Positions 15,012-22,357 of a DNA stretch of 24,640 bases are shown one piece after another. Source of the DNA: Cyanobacteria bacterium UBA7753 (GTDB lineage Bacteria > Cyanobacteriota > Vampirovibrionia > Gastranaerophilales > Gastranaerophilaceae); the NCBI GenBank assembly GCA_002481545.1, contig DLEF01000053.1, forward strand, positions 1-24,640, in the 5' to 3' direction. Numbering within the stretch: the first letter of the stretch is position 1; every line of letters begins with the position of its first letter. The position numbers were made by a program, and so were the translations under genes. The notes below the pieces were generated by a model. The model was not told the origin of the DNA and did not search any database. It saw only the letters and a program-made list of their open reading frames with translations.

Positions 15012-15039
15012 TTTATAAACCGTTGTATTGTGTTATAAT
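15012..15039 (+). promoter_or_regulatory. Promoter of the serine dehydratase operon
   Basis: TTTATA, a 16-bp spacer and TATAAT (15034-15039), with TG at the extended -10 position (TGTTATAAT). A small hairpin CTGTT/AACAG lies in the leader just before GAGGA. Confidence 0.65.
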
Positions 15040-15071
15040 CTAATCTGTTATTAAAAACAGAGGATATTGAA

Positions 15072-15728
15072 TTGAATCAAAAAGGTTTGTTTGATGTTAT
15101 TTCACCTATTATGGTAGGACCTTCGAGTTCACACACGGCAGGCGCCGTGAGACTCGGGCTTATGGCTAAGAATATTTATTCCAAGCCGATAAAAAAAGTT
15201 GATTTTACTCTGTATAACTCATTCGCTCAGACAGGGTTCGGGCATGGAACGCAGAAAGCACTGTTTGCGGGAATTTTGGGTTATCCCGTATATGATAAGA
15301 GAATAAAAAACATATTTGATATCGTAAAAGATACAAAATATTCTTTCTCTTATGCCGAGGATTTAAGTCGTCATCCAAATTCTGTTGATATAGTAATAAA
15401 TGATGGAATGAAGATTTCGGGCAATTCAATCGGCGCGGGTGAAATAAAAATAATTGAGATAAACGGATTTTCCGTAAGTATTTCGGGCACATATCATACG
15501 ATATTATTGATGTATAAAGACAAACCTGGGATGATATCTACCGTGAGTAAGATTATCCAATCCGAGAACATAAACATTGCATCTCTGCATTGTGACAGGA
15601 ACGAAAAAGGCGGAACGGCGTCTATGTATATTGCGCTTGATGCTTATGCACCCGACAGTGTAGTCAAAAGCATTGCAAACATAGAGGATGTCTATTATAC
15701 AACCCAAATAAGGAAACTTGATGCATGA
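15072..15728 (+). CDS. sdaAB: L-serine dehydratase, beta subunit (with ACT domain)
   Basis: This is the beta chain of the two-subunit, iron-sulfur L-serine ammonia-lyase, which turns serine into pyruvate and ammonia. It opens FDVISPIMVGPSSSHTAGAV, the family signature holding the PSSSHT substrate loop. The second half is an ACT-like domain (LLMYKDKPGMISTVSKII, then NINIASLHCDR), as in the Firmicutes-type beta subunits. Length 218 aa is typical. The start is a TTG, with GAGGA 7 nt upstream and no suitable ATG. The stop overlaps the ATG of sdaAA in ATGA, so the two chains are translationally coupled. Confidence 0.94.
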   Translation: MNQKGLFDVISPIMVGPSSSHTAGAVRLGLMAKNIYSKPIKKVDFTLYNSFAQTGFGHGTQKALFAGILGYPVYDKRIKNIFDIVKDTKYSFSYAEDLSRHPNSVDIVINDGMKISGNSIGAGEIKIIEINGFSVSISGTYHTILLMYKDKPGMISTVSKIIQSENINIASLHCDRNEKGGTASMYIALDAYAPDSVVKSIANIEDVYYTTQIRKLDA

Positions 15729-16612
15729 TTATAACAACATTTGATGAATTAAAAAAAGCTTGCAATGAGAATAACAAAACCATCTGGCAGATTACGCAGG
15801 AGGAAGAGGCTGTAAACGGAGATATTTCCGTCGAAGATGTCAGAAAAGAGGTGCTTAAACACGTTGTTACGATGAGAGAGACTATCCAAACGGGGATGAA
15901 CTCTACCGAAAAATCAATCAGTAATTGGTGCGGAGACGATTGCGCAAAGTTAGTCAAAAGATATACTTCAAACAAACACGCGCTGTTCGGAAAGTTGTTT
16001 GAAAAAATTATTACGTATGCGTTTGCGACATCGGAAGAAAATTTAAGAATGGGCAGAATAGTCGCCTGTCCGACTGCAGGCTCTTGCGGAATAGTCCCGG
16101 GGGTGCTCGTTGCGTACGCAGAAGAATATAACCTGTCGGAGGATGAACAAATTAATTTTCTTATTACGGCGGGTAAAATAGGAAGTATAATCTCAAATAA
16201 AGTTCAGCTTGCGGGTGCCGTTGCGGGATGTCAGGCAGAGTGCGGTGTAGCCTCCGCTATGTGTGCGGGAGCTCTTGCACAAACTTTGGGCGGGGATATT
16301 GATGTAATATTGAATGCGGTTGCGCTTGCAATGAAGAATTTGTTAGGCTTAACCTGTGATCCTGTCTGCGGACTTGTAGAGGTCCCTTGCATAAAACGTA
16401 ACCCGATATTGTCCGTGCACGCAGTGACGGCGGTTGAATTGGCTCTTGCAGGAATTGAAAGTAAAATCCCAGTCGATGAAGTCATAGACGCAATGAGACA
16501 GACGGGACAGCTTATGTCGCCTATGCTTAAGGAAAGTTCACTTGCAGGACTTGCGACAACAAAAACCGCACTTAAGCTTAAAGAAAAAATTTTTGAAAAA
16601 CAGACAAAATAA
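15725..16612 (+). CDS. sdaAA: L-serine dehydratase, iron-sulfur alpha subunit
   Basis: This is the catalytic alpha chain, 295 aa. CPTAGSCGIVPG is the family signature. The cysteines in GCQAECGVASAMCAGA and LTCDPVCGLVEVPC include those expected to bind the [4Fe-4S] cluster, whose exposed iron activates the serine hydroxyl. The cluster is oxygen-sensitive, which suits an anaerobe. It pairs with the upstream beta subunit through a 4-nt start/stop overlap. No strong terminator follows; a weak TCAAAT/ATTTGA hairpin lies at about 16615-16637, so some read-through into the flagellar operon is possible. Together with the AGCS symporter the enzyme suggests amino-acid fermentation (inference). Confidence 0.95.
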   Translation: MIITTFDELKKACNENNKTIWQITQEEEAVNGDISVEDVRKEVLKHVVTMRETIQTGMNSTEKSISNWCGDDCAKLVKRYTSNKHALFGKLFEKIITYAFATSEENLRMGRIVACPTAGSCGIVPGVLVAYAEEYNLSEDEQINFLITAGKIGSIISNKVQLAGAVAGCQAECGVASAMCAGALAQTLGGDIDVILNAVALAMKNLLGLTCDPVCGLVEVPCIKRNPILSVHAVTAVELALAGIESKIPVDEVIDAMRQTGQLMSPMLKESSLAGLATTKTALKLKEKIFEKQTK

Positions 16613-16653
16613 CCTCAAATTTGTCCATTAATTTGAAAATCTCGTTCATATAG

Positions 16654-16683
16654 TTGATGTGACCAACCCGAAGGTTATATTAT
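16654..16683 (+). promoter_or_regulatory. Probable promoter of the flagellar export operon
   Basis: TTGATG (16654-16659) is followed after 16 bp by TATATT or after 18 bp by TATTAT, 25-30 bp before the first fli start. It looks like sigma-70; no sigma-28 or sigma-54 consensus was seen. Confidence 0.5.
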
Positions 16684-16708
16684 CATACTATTGGGGAAAG
16701 AGTACTCA

Positions 16709-17923
16709 ATGGAAACAAAAGACGATAAAATTAAAACAAGTTTTTCGGGTGAACTGTACAGCCAGTTTAATTGGTTCAAAGTTACGTTTGAACCTCTGGT
16801 GCAGCAGGCATGCGATGAATTTTTTGATTCGGGATTTGAATTTAAGATGGTTGGTTTGAGTGAAAACATGAACGTTCTCACCCAGAATGAGAGTTTCTTT
16901 GTTACAAAAGTATCGTTAGATCCTAAGAATGATGTTTTCATCAGAATTTCACAAAATGCAATCAGCACTATTTTGAACAAAATTTTGGGGAAAAGCAACA
17001 AGAAGTTTGAGTTATCAAATATTACGGACTTGGAAGCTAAGATTATTACTACATTTAACGAGTATTTGTATGCCAAGGTAGAACCTAATATTGATAAAAC
17101 AAAGTTGGAAAAATATCCCGTAACTATTAATTTAAGTTATTTCTTGAGAAATTTATCCTCTGATGAAAGTGCAAGATTCGTTTTGTCTTTCCCTAAATCG
17201 GTATTGGCGCCTGAAAGTTTACCGCCTGTGCCGGAGGATAAAAAGATTGATGAGATGATATTTAAGGATTGTCCTGTAGATGTGTCCTTGAATGTCGGTA
17301 CAACCGTATTTTCGGTTAATGATGTAAAGAATTTGGATGTCGGGGATATTGTTGTCCTTGACAACAGTAAAGCGGGAGAAATGACATTATTAAGTGATAA
17401 TATTGTCCAAAGATTTGCAATATCGTTGAACAAAGATGTTGTAATCCCTATTGACAGTGATGCAGAAGAAGAAAGTGACGGAGAGGAAGAAGATATGGAT
17501 ACAAGCAGTATAACAAGTCTTTGGGATAGTCTTCAAATAGAGATGAGTGCGGAATTTGAAAAGATTAAAGTTTCGCTCGGAGAATTAAAAAACATTCAAG
17601 AAGGCTTGGTTGTAGATATAAGCTCTGTTTATAACAACAAGGTATCCTTAAAAGTAGGGAATCAGATTGTTGCGGACGGAGAACTCGTAATCGTAAACGA
17701 TCGTTACGGCGTAAAAATATCACACGTAACGGCAGACAGCTTTAAGAATATGGGCGGAGTCGAAAACATGGTCAATATGGCAGCTCAAGCAGGCTCACAA
17801 GTGAGTGTAGCACCTAATGCGGGCGTATCACAAGCGGGCGGAGCTAACGCAGCACCTCCTGATCAGGGCGGCGGAGAGAACGGCGACGACTTCGACTACA
17901 GCGATTTTGATTTGGATGAATAA
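16709..17923 (+). CDS. Flagellar C-ring protein with two SpoA domains (FliM/FliN/FliY-like)
   Basis: This 404-aa protein is a switch-complex (C-ring) candidate. Residues 45-170 resemble the CheC/FliM middle domain, with LSNITDLEAKIITTFNEYL. SpoA domain 1 is about 182-248 (DEMIFKDCPVDVSLNVGTTV; LKNLDVGDIVVLD-like). An acidic linker follows (249-264). SpoA domain 2 is about 272-342 (KIKVSLGELKNIQEGLVVDI, VGNQIVADGELVIVNDRYGV). The tail is Gly/Ala/Asp-rich (343-404). The FliM N-terminal CheY-binding motif is not seen. I start at ATG 16709, with AAAGAG before it; an in-frame TTG lies six codons upstream. Two SpoA domains in one chain recall type III secretion SctQ or a FliM-FliN merger. The adjacent fliO-P-Q-R favours the flagellum. 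Confidence 0.75.
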   Translation: METKDDKIKTSFSGELYSQFNWFKVTFEPLVQQACDEFFDSGFEFKMVGLSENMNVLTQNESFFVTKVSLDPKNDVFIRISQNAISTILNKILGKSNKKFELSNITDLEAKIITTFNEYLYAKVEPNIDKTKLEKYPVTINLSYFLRNLSSDESARFVLSFPKSVLAPESLPPVPEDKKIDEMIFKDCPVDVSLNVGTTVFSVNDVKNLDVGDIVVLDNSKAGEMTLLSDNIVQRFAISLNKDVVIPIDSDAEEESDGEEEDMDTSSITSLWDSLQIEMSAEFEKIKVSLGELKNIQEGLVVDISSVYNNKVSLKVGNQIVADGELVIVNDRYGVKISHVTADSFKNMGGVENMVNMAAQAGSQVSVAPNAGVSQAGGANAAPPDQGGGENGDDFDYSDFDLDE

Positions 17924-17948
17924 GACAAAAATAAGGACTTGGGGAAAT

Positions 17949-18374
17949 ATGGGATATTTATCAAACTTTATTGTTTATTTATTGGCAATGATAGGGCTAA
18001 TCATCTTGGCTCTGTTTGTATATAAAAAGTTCAGCGTGGGCGGGTTCGCTTCAAGAAGAAACAACACCCTGCATGTTGAAGATACATTATCTTTGACACC
18101 GCGTAAAACTTTGTATGTTATAAAAAGCGGAAACGAACGCTTTCTTATAGCAGGTGATATGGAAAGGACAACTTTAATCTCTAAGTTGGAGGAAGGGAGC
18201 GAACCGACTGTTGCGGAGGAACAACATCATCACGTTGTAAACCACACAACAAGACCAATCAGAAGAGGAGCTCCGACGGTAGATTTATCCGAGGCTGCAA
18301 TCCATGCACAGGATAATGTCTCACCTATCAGAAGACCTATTATGAAAGAGATAAAAGCAAAATTAAATTTTTAA
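17949..18374 (+). CDS. fliO: Flagellar biosynthesis protein FliO
   Basis: FliO assists assembly of the FliP ring of the flagellar export gate. This 141-aa protein has one N-terminal membrane helix (FIVYLLAMIGLIILALFVYK), then the FliO domain with LHVEDTLSLTPRKTLYVIKS and RFLIAGDMERTTLISKL, close to the family pattern. A polar tail with HHH and RR pairs follows. GGGG and AAGGA lie just before the ATG at 17949; a longer frame that begins inside the upstream gene is not the real start. It lies 25 nt after the C-ring gene and 20 nt before fliP. Its presence argues for a flagellar rather than a virulence-type secretion system, which lacks FliO. Confidence 0.85.
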   Translation: MGYLSNFIVYLLAMIGLIILALFVYKKFSVGGFASRRNNTLHVEDTLSLTPRKTLYVIKSGNERFLIAGDMERTTLISKLEEGSEPTVAEEQHHHVVNHTTRPIRRGAPTVDLSEAAIHAQDNVSPIRRPIMKEIKAKLNF

Positions 18375-18394
18375 GAAAAAGGAACTAAGGAATA

Positions 18395-19036
18395 ATGGAC
18401 GTATTTGCAAATTTTAACCCGGTATTACAATTATTACTCTTAATGTCAACATTTTCGATTTTACCGTTCGTATTTTGTTGTATGACGAGTTTTTTAAGAT
18501 TCACCATTGTATTTTCAATGTTGAAAACAGCGTTAGGTACTCAGCAGGTACCGCCATCGATTGTAATTATCGGTCTCAGCATGATTTTGACATTTTACAC
18601 AATGGGCGGAGTTTTCCAGAAGATGTATGATTTGGGCTCGGCATCATTCGGCAAACAGCAAAACTTCGTGCAGGTAATCGCAGAAGGTTCAAAACCGTTG
18701 AAAGAATTTATGATGAAACAGACGAGGGAAAGTGATTTGGCATTCTTTGTAGAATTGGCAAGCAAGAAACAGCCTGATTCTCCTGAAGATATTACAATCT
18801 GGGAAGTTGCTCCGGCATTCATCGTCAGCGAATTGAGAACAGCATTTGAAATAGGTTTCGTTGTATTCGTTCCGTTCATTGTACTGGATTTGATTGTCGC
18901 GAACATCCTGTTGGCACTCGGTATGTTCATGTTATCACCGACGATTATTTCCTTGCCGTTCAAACTGCTGATATTTATTGCGGTTGACGGATGGGCTCTG
19001 ATTGTACAGGGGCTTGTACAGAGTTACAACGTATAA
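18395..19036 (+). CDS. fliP: Flagellar export gate protein FliP
   Basis: FliP forms the core of the export gate in the inner membrane. Conserved blocks are present: MTSFLRFTIVFSMLKTALGT, QQVPPSIVIIGL, KEFMMKQTRESDLAFF, then PAFIVSELRTAFEIGFVVF, VPFIVLDLIVANILLALGM and ISLPFKLLIFIAVDGW. Length is 213 aa; many FliPs are about 245 aa with a cleaved signal peptide, absent here. The MLSPTIISLPFKL motif has Ser-Pro where typical FliP has Pro-Pro, a feature shared with type III secretion SctR. AAGGA lies a few nt before the ATG. FliO upstream and FliQ/FliR downstream make FliP the best name. Confidence 0.93.
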   Translation: MDVFANFNPVLQLLLLMSTFSILPFVFCCMTSFLRFTIVFSMLKTALGTQQVPPSIVIIGLSMILTFYTMGGVFQKMYDLGSASFGKQQNFVQVIAEGSKPLKEFMMKQTRESDLAFFVELASKKQPDSPEDITIWEVAPAFIVSELRTAFEIGFVVFVPFIVLDLIVANILLALGMFMLSPTIISLPFKLLIFIAVDGWALIVQGLVQSYNV

Positions 19037-19092
19037 AACAAAATTATTGAAATTGATATAAAAAGTAGTAATAAATAAATGAGGTTATAAAC

Positions 19093-19584
19093 GTGGAACT
19101 ATTAGTAGAATATTTGGCAAAAGGATTTATGACAATGTTGTCAATCTCCATGCCTTGCGTATTGACGGCGGCTGTTATCGGTTTGGTCGTCGGTATCATA
19201 CAGGCTGTAACGCAGGTACAGGAACAGACAATCGCTGCAGCACCTAAAATCTTTGCAGTATTTTTAGTTATCGTAATAGGCGGTATGGGGTTCATAAAAC
19301 TGCTCACGAACCTGTTTAACGAAGGTATGGGCTTGGCGTTTAACGTTGTTCCGCACAGCTCGGAATATGTGCTTGCGTCGGATTATTACCGCTATACGTC
19401 ACCTTTTATGCAAGGTCACCTTTCGGACAAATATCCGCACAATTTGCAGTTAAACGAAGTTTTGAAGAGACCGAGCGACGCTCCGTTCTTGAATCAGGAA
19501 GGCAAAGTTAAATACGACAAATCTCAAAGAACGCCTATGCCAAAACCTAATTTCATAGAAACAAACAAGATAATCGGAAGGTAA
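19093..19584 (+). CDS. fliQ: Flagellar export gate protein FliQ with a C-terminal extension
   Basis: Residues 1-85 are a complete FliQ: two membrane helices with GLVVGIIQAVTQVQEQTIAA and PKIFAVFLVIVIGG. The remaining 75 residues are extra and polar (YYRYTSPFMQGHLSDKYPHN, then KRPSDAPFLNQEGKVKYDKS); FliQ is normally about 90 aa. The extension is in frame with no break and probably faces the cytoplasm or lies at the gate exit (inference). The start is GTG at 19093, with GAGG 8 nt upstream; the nearby ATG runs into a stop. The gap to fliP is 56 nt, and the next gene begins 4 nt after the stop. Confidence 0.92.
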   Translation: MELLVEYLAKGFMTMLSISMPCVLTAAVIGLVVGIIQAVTQVQEQTIAAAPKIFAVFLVIVIGGMGFIKLLTNLFNEGMGLAFNVVPHSSEYVLASDYYRYTSPFMQGHLSDKYPHNLQLNEVLKRPSDAPFLNQEGKVKYDKSQRTPMPKPNFIETNKIIGR

Positions 19585-19588
19585 TTAC

Positions 19589-19975
19589 ATGAACGGGATA
19601 TTAAAACTTAAAAATAAAAAATCTTTAATTATAAAAATAATGTTGTTTGTCGCAATGTTGTGCTCAATGAATGCAGTATATGCGGACAGCTGCATAATGA
19701 TTTCGCCGTTAACCATTACAACGGTTGAGGCAAGCAATGCGAGCTTTTTAAAGTTCCATATTTTATCGACATTAGACAACGATAAAAAATCGGTTATCGT
19801 AAGTTCCGTAAAGGACGGGGAGGGCACATTCGCTATCAAAACAAAGAACAATAAGAAATGTGATTATAAAGCGAGCGTAAAAAACGGAAAACTTGAGATT
19901 AAGGGTGATAACACCATAAAAGTTTTGCCGTTGGATGTACCTCCTGAATTAGTGATTGAAGGGACGGGCAAATGA
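19589..19975 (+). CDS. Small exported protein inserted between fliQ and fliR
   Basis: I do not recognise this 128-aa protein. It has a clear Sec signal peptide: a basic start (KLKNKKSLIIK), a hydrophobic core (IMLFVAMLCSMN) and a likely cut after AVYA before DSCIM. The mature part of about 96 residues is rich in alternating hydrophobic/polar residues (beta-type; TFAIKTKNNKKCDYKASVKN then GKLEIKG). It has two cysteines (in DSCIM and KKCDY), which could form a disulfide. AAGG lies 7 nt before the ATG. It starts 4 nt after fliQ and its TGA overlaps the fliR ATG, so it is made together with the export gate. fliQ and fliR are normally adjacent. A periplasmic partner of the gate or basal body is a reasonable inference. 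Confidence 0.85.
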   Translation: MNGILKLKNKKSLIIKIMLFVAMLCSMNAVYADSCIMISPLTITTVEASNASFLKFHILSTLDNDKKSVIVSSVKDGEGTFAIKTKNNKKCDYKASVKNGKLEIKGDNTIKVLPLDVPPELVIEGTGK

Positions 19976-20757
19976 TTGCTCAAGACGTAATAGGACAAAT
20001 AGGGCAAATGTTCCCTGCCGTTGCTATTTATCTGACGGCGGGAAGTTATATCTTCGCCAGAGTTATGGGGTTTTTCAGACTGGCTCCTATTTTGAACAGA
20101 AAAGAGATTCCGGGGTTGGTCAAACTATCGCTTGCCTTGTTGCTCACAATAGGGTTTGTAATAGTTGTACACCCACAGAGACCTCCGGGAGATAACTCGT
20201 TTGTGCTTTCACTGTTACTCAATTACGTATCGGGAGCACTACTCGGGTTTATGGCACAAGTTATCTTGCTTGCGATTGATGCGGGCGCAGATATGATAAA
20301 CATGCAGATGGGTTTGAGTTCCGCAATGGTATTGGAACCTACGACTTCGTCACAGGTATCTATTTTATCAAAACTGATTTCACTTTTAGGAATAATTATA
20401 TTTATGGAAATAGGCGGGATTTATTGGCTATTTAATGCGTTTGTACGCAGTTTCACTATATTCCCTATTTATGCCACGAGCATTCCGTTGGATAAGATTG
20501 TAAATATGGACTACCTTATCAAGATGACATCAAACGTCTTGTTTATGGGGCTGCAGATAGCATCTCCTGTATTGCTCGCAACACTCGGACAGGATATCAT
20601 CCTCGGTGTTATATCAAAAACAGCACCACAGGTAAACGTATTCCAGTTAAGCTTCCTGTTCAAACCTGTATTCGGCGCGGCAATCATGGTATGGATTTTA
20701 CCTATGCTGGTAAACATCATAACCGATTATTTCCAATCCTACGCAAATATTATTTAA
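19972..20757 (+). CDS. fliR: Flagellar export gate protein FliR
   Basis: FliR completes the FliP-Q-R gate. The 261-aa protein has about six hydrophobic segments. It shows the family pattern FARVMGFFRLAPILNRKEIP near the N-terminus, LLGFMAQVILLAIDAGADMI followed by NMQMGLSSAMVLEPTTSSQV in the centre, and PQVNVFQLSFLFKP near the end. Length is normal; there is no FlhB fusion. Its ATG overlaps the stop of the preceding exported protein by 4 nt (ATGA). A strong terminator follows, so the operon ends here; flhB and flhA are not in the window. Confidence 0.94.
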   Translation: MIAQDVIGQIGQMFPAVAIYLTAGSYIFARVMGFFRLAPILNRKEIPGLVKLSLALLLTIGFVIVVHPQRPPGDNSFVLSLLLNYVSGALLGFMAQVILLAIDAGADMINMQMGLSSAMVLEPTTSSQVSILSKLISLLGIIIFMEIGGIYWLFNAFVRSFTIFPIYATSIPLDKIVNMDYLIKMTSNVLFMGLQIASPVLLATLGQDIILGVISKTAPQVNVFQLSFLFKPVFGAAIMVWILPMLVNIITDYFQSYANII

Positions 20758-20764
20758 GAATGTC

Positions 20765-20797
20765 AAGTTTTTAAAACGTATTTTAAAAACTTTTATT
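20765..20797 (+). terminator. Terminator of the flagellar export operon
   Basis: AAGTTTTTAAAA (20765-20776) and TTTTAAAAACTT (20781-20792) form a perfect 12-bp stem with a CGTA loop, followed by TTATTTTT. It is AT-rich but long and well placed, 7 nt after the fliR stop. Confidence 0.8.
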
Positions 20798-20848
20798 TTT
20801 CATGACTTTTTAAAATACAGTTAAAGATTAATCGTTTTATAATTTTAC

Positions 20849-20900
20849 ACAACCTTTGCAAGTCTATCCAGTCTATATGCCGTTAGGCGGATTACTCTCT
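20849..20900 (+). repeat. 52-bp direct repeat, left copy (D1)
   Basis: Matches 46 of 52 positions with 23488-23539 in the same orientation. The shared core is GCCGTTAGGCGGATTACTC, containing a small GCC/GGC hairpin, preceded by TTTGCAAGTCTATC. The two copies bracket the AbiE/PBECR island. The rest of the 300-bp gap holds only the terminator before it and the AbiE promoter after it. Confidence 0.8.
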
Positions 20901-21049
20901 ATAGAAATCAACGAATTTATAATTTATTTTTATATTCGAATTTCAATACTCGGAATATATTCTAAAAAACTATTTCATAATATTTTAGTAAACGGCTCAT
21001 TATATGGAAATTTTTTGAAATAAATTTAATATAACGATATTTTAAGGAC

Positions 21050-21078
21050 TTGTAAAATATAAAAATATGTCGTATAAT
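21050..21078 (+). promoter_or_regulatory. Promoter of the AbiE-type operon with flanking direct repeats
   Basis: TTGTAA (21050-21055), a 17-bp spacer and TATAAT (21073-21078). ATGTCG occurs at 21067-21072 and again at 21090-21095, one copy on each side of the -10 box, a plausible site for autoregulation by the antitoxin. Confidence 0.6.
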
Positions 21079-21123
21079 TGTAATATAAAATGTCGCACTT
21101 TTGTAATTATTAAGGGCATAAAA

Positions 21124-21564
21124 ATGGCTGTTTCAAACATTTTAGAAAAAAGAATACAATATCGCATAAAGAAATCGACAGATTTCGTTTTTATGTTGCC
21201 TGATTTTTTGGATTTATCAGATAGAGACCAAGTTATGCGTGCATTACGCAAATTAATATCAAAAGGCTTGATTATAAAAGTCGGGCAAGGTGTTTACGTC
21301 AAAGCGGAAAAATCGATTTTAAGCGGGAAAATAATTCCGCAGATTAGTTTAACTGAAATTGGCAAAGCGGTAGCAAAAAAGTTAAAACTAAAAGTAATAC
21401 CTAATAAGTATGAAGTATGGTACAATGAGGGCAAAACGACTCAAGTCCCAACAGGGAATGTTATTTCTGTCTTGGGTAGAATAAACAGAAAAATCAGTTT
21501 TAATGGTGTGTACATAAAATATGAAACCGTCAGAAACAAAGCAAAATATTATAAATATAATTAA
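21124..21564 (+). CDS. AbiEi-type antitoxin (DUF6088-like, winged helix)
   Basis: This is the putative antitoxin and autorepressor of a type IV toxin-antitoxin pair. The 146-aa protein begins MAVSNILEKRIQYRIKKS and contains a winged-helix-like domain: FVFMLPDFLDLSDRDQVMRA, LRKLISKGLIIKVGQGVYVK. This follows the DUF6088/AbiEi_4 pattern (DFldl, aLrrL, GlirrigrGvY). The C-terminal half has TTQVPTGNVISVLGRINRKI, also family-like. I start at 21124, with AAGGG 7 nt upstream; the longer frame adds 19 residues without a ribosome site. It overlaps the toxin start by 44 nt, typical tight coupling. The promoter with repeated ATGTCG supports autoregulation. Confidence 0.82.
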   Translation: MAVSNILEKRIQYRIKKSTDFVFMLPDFLDLSDRDQVMRALRKLISKGLIIKVGQGVYVKAEKSILSGKIIPQISLTEIGKAVAKKLKLKVIPNKYEVWYNEGKTTQVPTGNVISVLGRINRKISFNGVYIKYETVRNKAKYYKYN

Positions 21565-22357
21565 ACAATATTCTATAGAATCCGGGATTCCATTGCAATT
21601 TCTTGAAAAAGATGTTTATGCAATGAAAATATTGGCGTTGTTATCAAAAATAAATTATCCCAATATAAAGATATTATTTACCGGCGGGACATGCTTGTCT
21701 AAAGCGTATGGAAAGATTAAAAGATTTTCTGAGGATTTAGACTTCTGTGTTGCAACATCCATACCGTTTTCAAGAAAAGAAAAAAGCAATTTTAGGAAGT
21801 ACATTATTACAGAAATAAACAAAAACGATAATTTTACTGTGTTGGAGCCAATAACAGCAACAGATAAAAGTAGTTTTTTCAGTTTTGAAGTAGAATACAA
21901 CAAGCGTTTTGATACAAGTTCCAATTTAAGAAAAAATATCAAGATAGAATTCAAATTTGAGAACCCGATACTACCTATACATAACTGCAAGATACAATCT
22001 TTTATACACAAATATATAAACGATGAAGCGACTAATTTAGATTGTATTAATATTATAGAAATTGTTGCGAATAAATTCAGCGCATTACTATGGCGAACAT
22101 ACATAAAAGACAGAACAAAACCGTTATATTCCAAAGAAAATGATCCGACAATAATACGACATCTTTATGATATTGCTATTCTTAAAAAAGAAATAAAAAC
22201 CTCCGAGTTTACAGAGATATTGAAAGCAATATATGCAAAAGATAACGGTCGTGGCGGAATAAAAAATAAGTATACATTGAGTGAATTTGCAAAAGTAATT
22301 TATGATAAACTCAACAATGATGCATTATTCAAAAAAAGAATATCTCGATTTTGTTGA
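21521..22357 (+). CDS. AbiEii-type nucleotidyltransferase toxin, reading frame truncated at an A7 tract
   Basis: AbiEii toxins are nucleotidyltransferases, some of which modify tRNA ends and block growth during phage infection. FTGGTCLSKAYGKIKRFSED followed by LDFCV is the GG(T/S)...DxD catalytic motif of this family. IEIVANKFSALLWR and DPTIIRHLYDIAILKK match the distal conserved blocks (nKl-aL..R and R.-yDi). The frame as given ends RISRFC after 278 aa. Deleting one base from A7 at 22331-22337 restores a frame that continues EYLDFVDTMCYSQEKLSFED and on to a TGA at 22440-22442, giving about 306 aa with a family-like end. So the true gene is 21521-22442, frameshifted in this copy or in the assembly. 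The catalytic core is intact either way. Confidence 0.8.
   Translation: MKPSETKQNIINIIKQYSIESGIPLQFLEKDVYAMKILALLSKINYPNIKILFTGGTCLSKAYGKIKRFSEDLDFCVATSIPFSRKEKSNFRKYIITEINKNDNFTVLEPITATDKSSFFSFEVEYNKRFDTSSNLRKNIKIEFKFENPILPIHNCKIQSFIHKYINDEATNLDCINIIEIVANKFSALLWRTYIKDRTKPLYSKENDPTIIRHLYDIAILKKEIKTSEFTEILKAIYAKDNGRGGIKNKYTLSEFAKVIYDKLNNDALFKKRISRFC

Noticed and set aside
16613..16640. Hairpin TCAAAT/ATTTGA after sdaAA as terminator
   Set aside because: Six A/T-rich pairs and no T tract; mentioned only in the sdaAA entry.
16709..20757. Interpretation of the export operon as a non-flagellar type III secretion system
   Set aside because: Two SpoA domains and the Ser-Pro motif in FliP are suggestive, but a FliO gene is present and FliQ/FliR read as flagellar. 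No secretin or needle gene is seen. Flagellar reading preferred, doubt recorded in findings.
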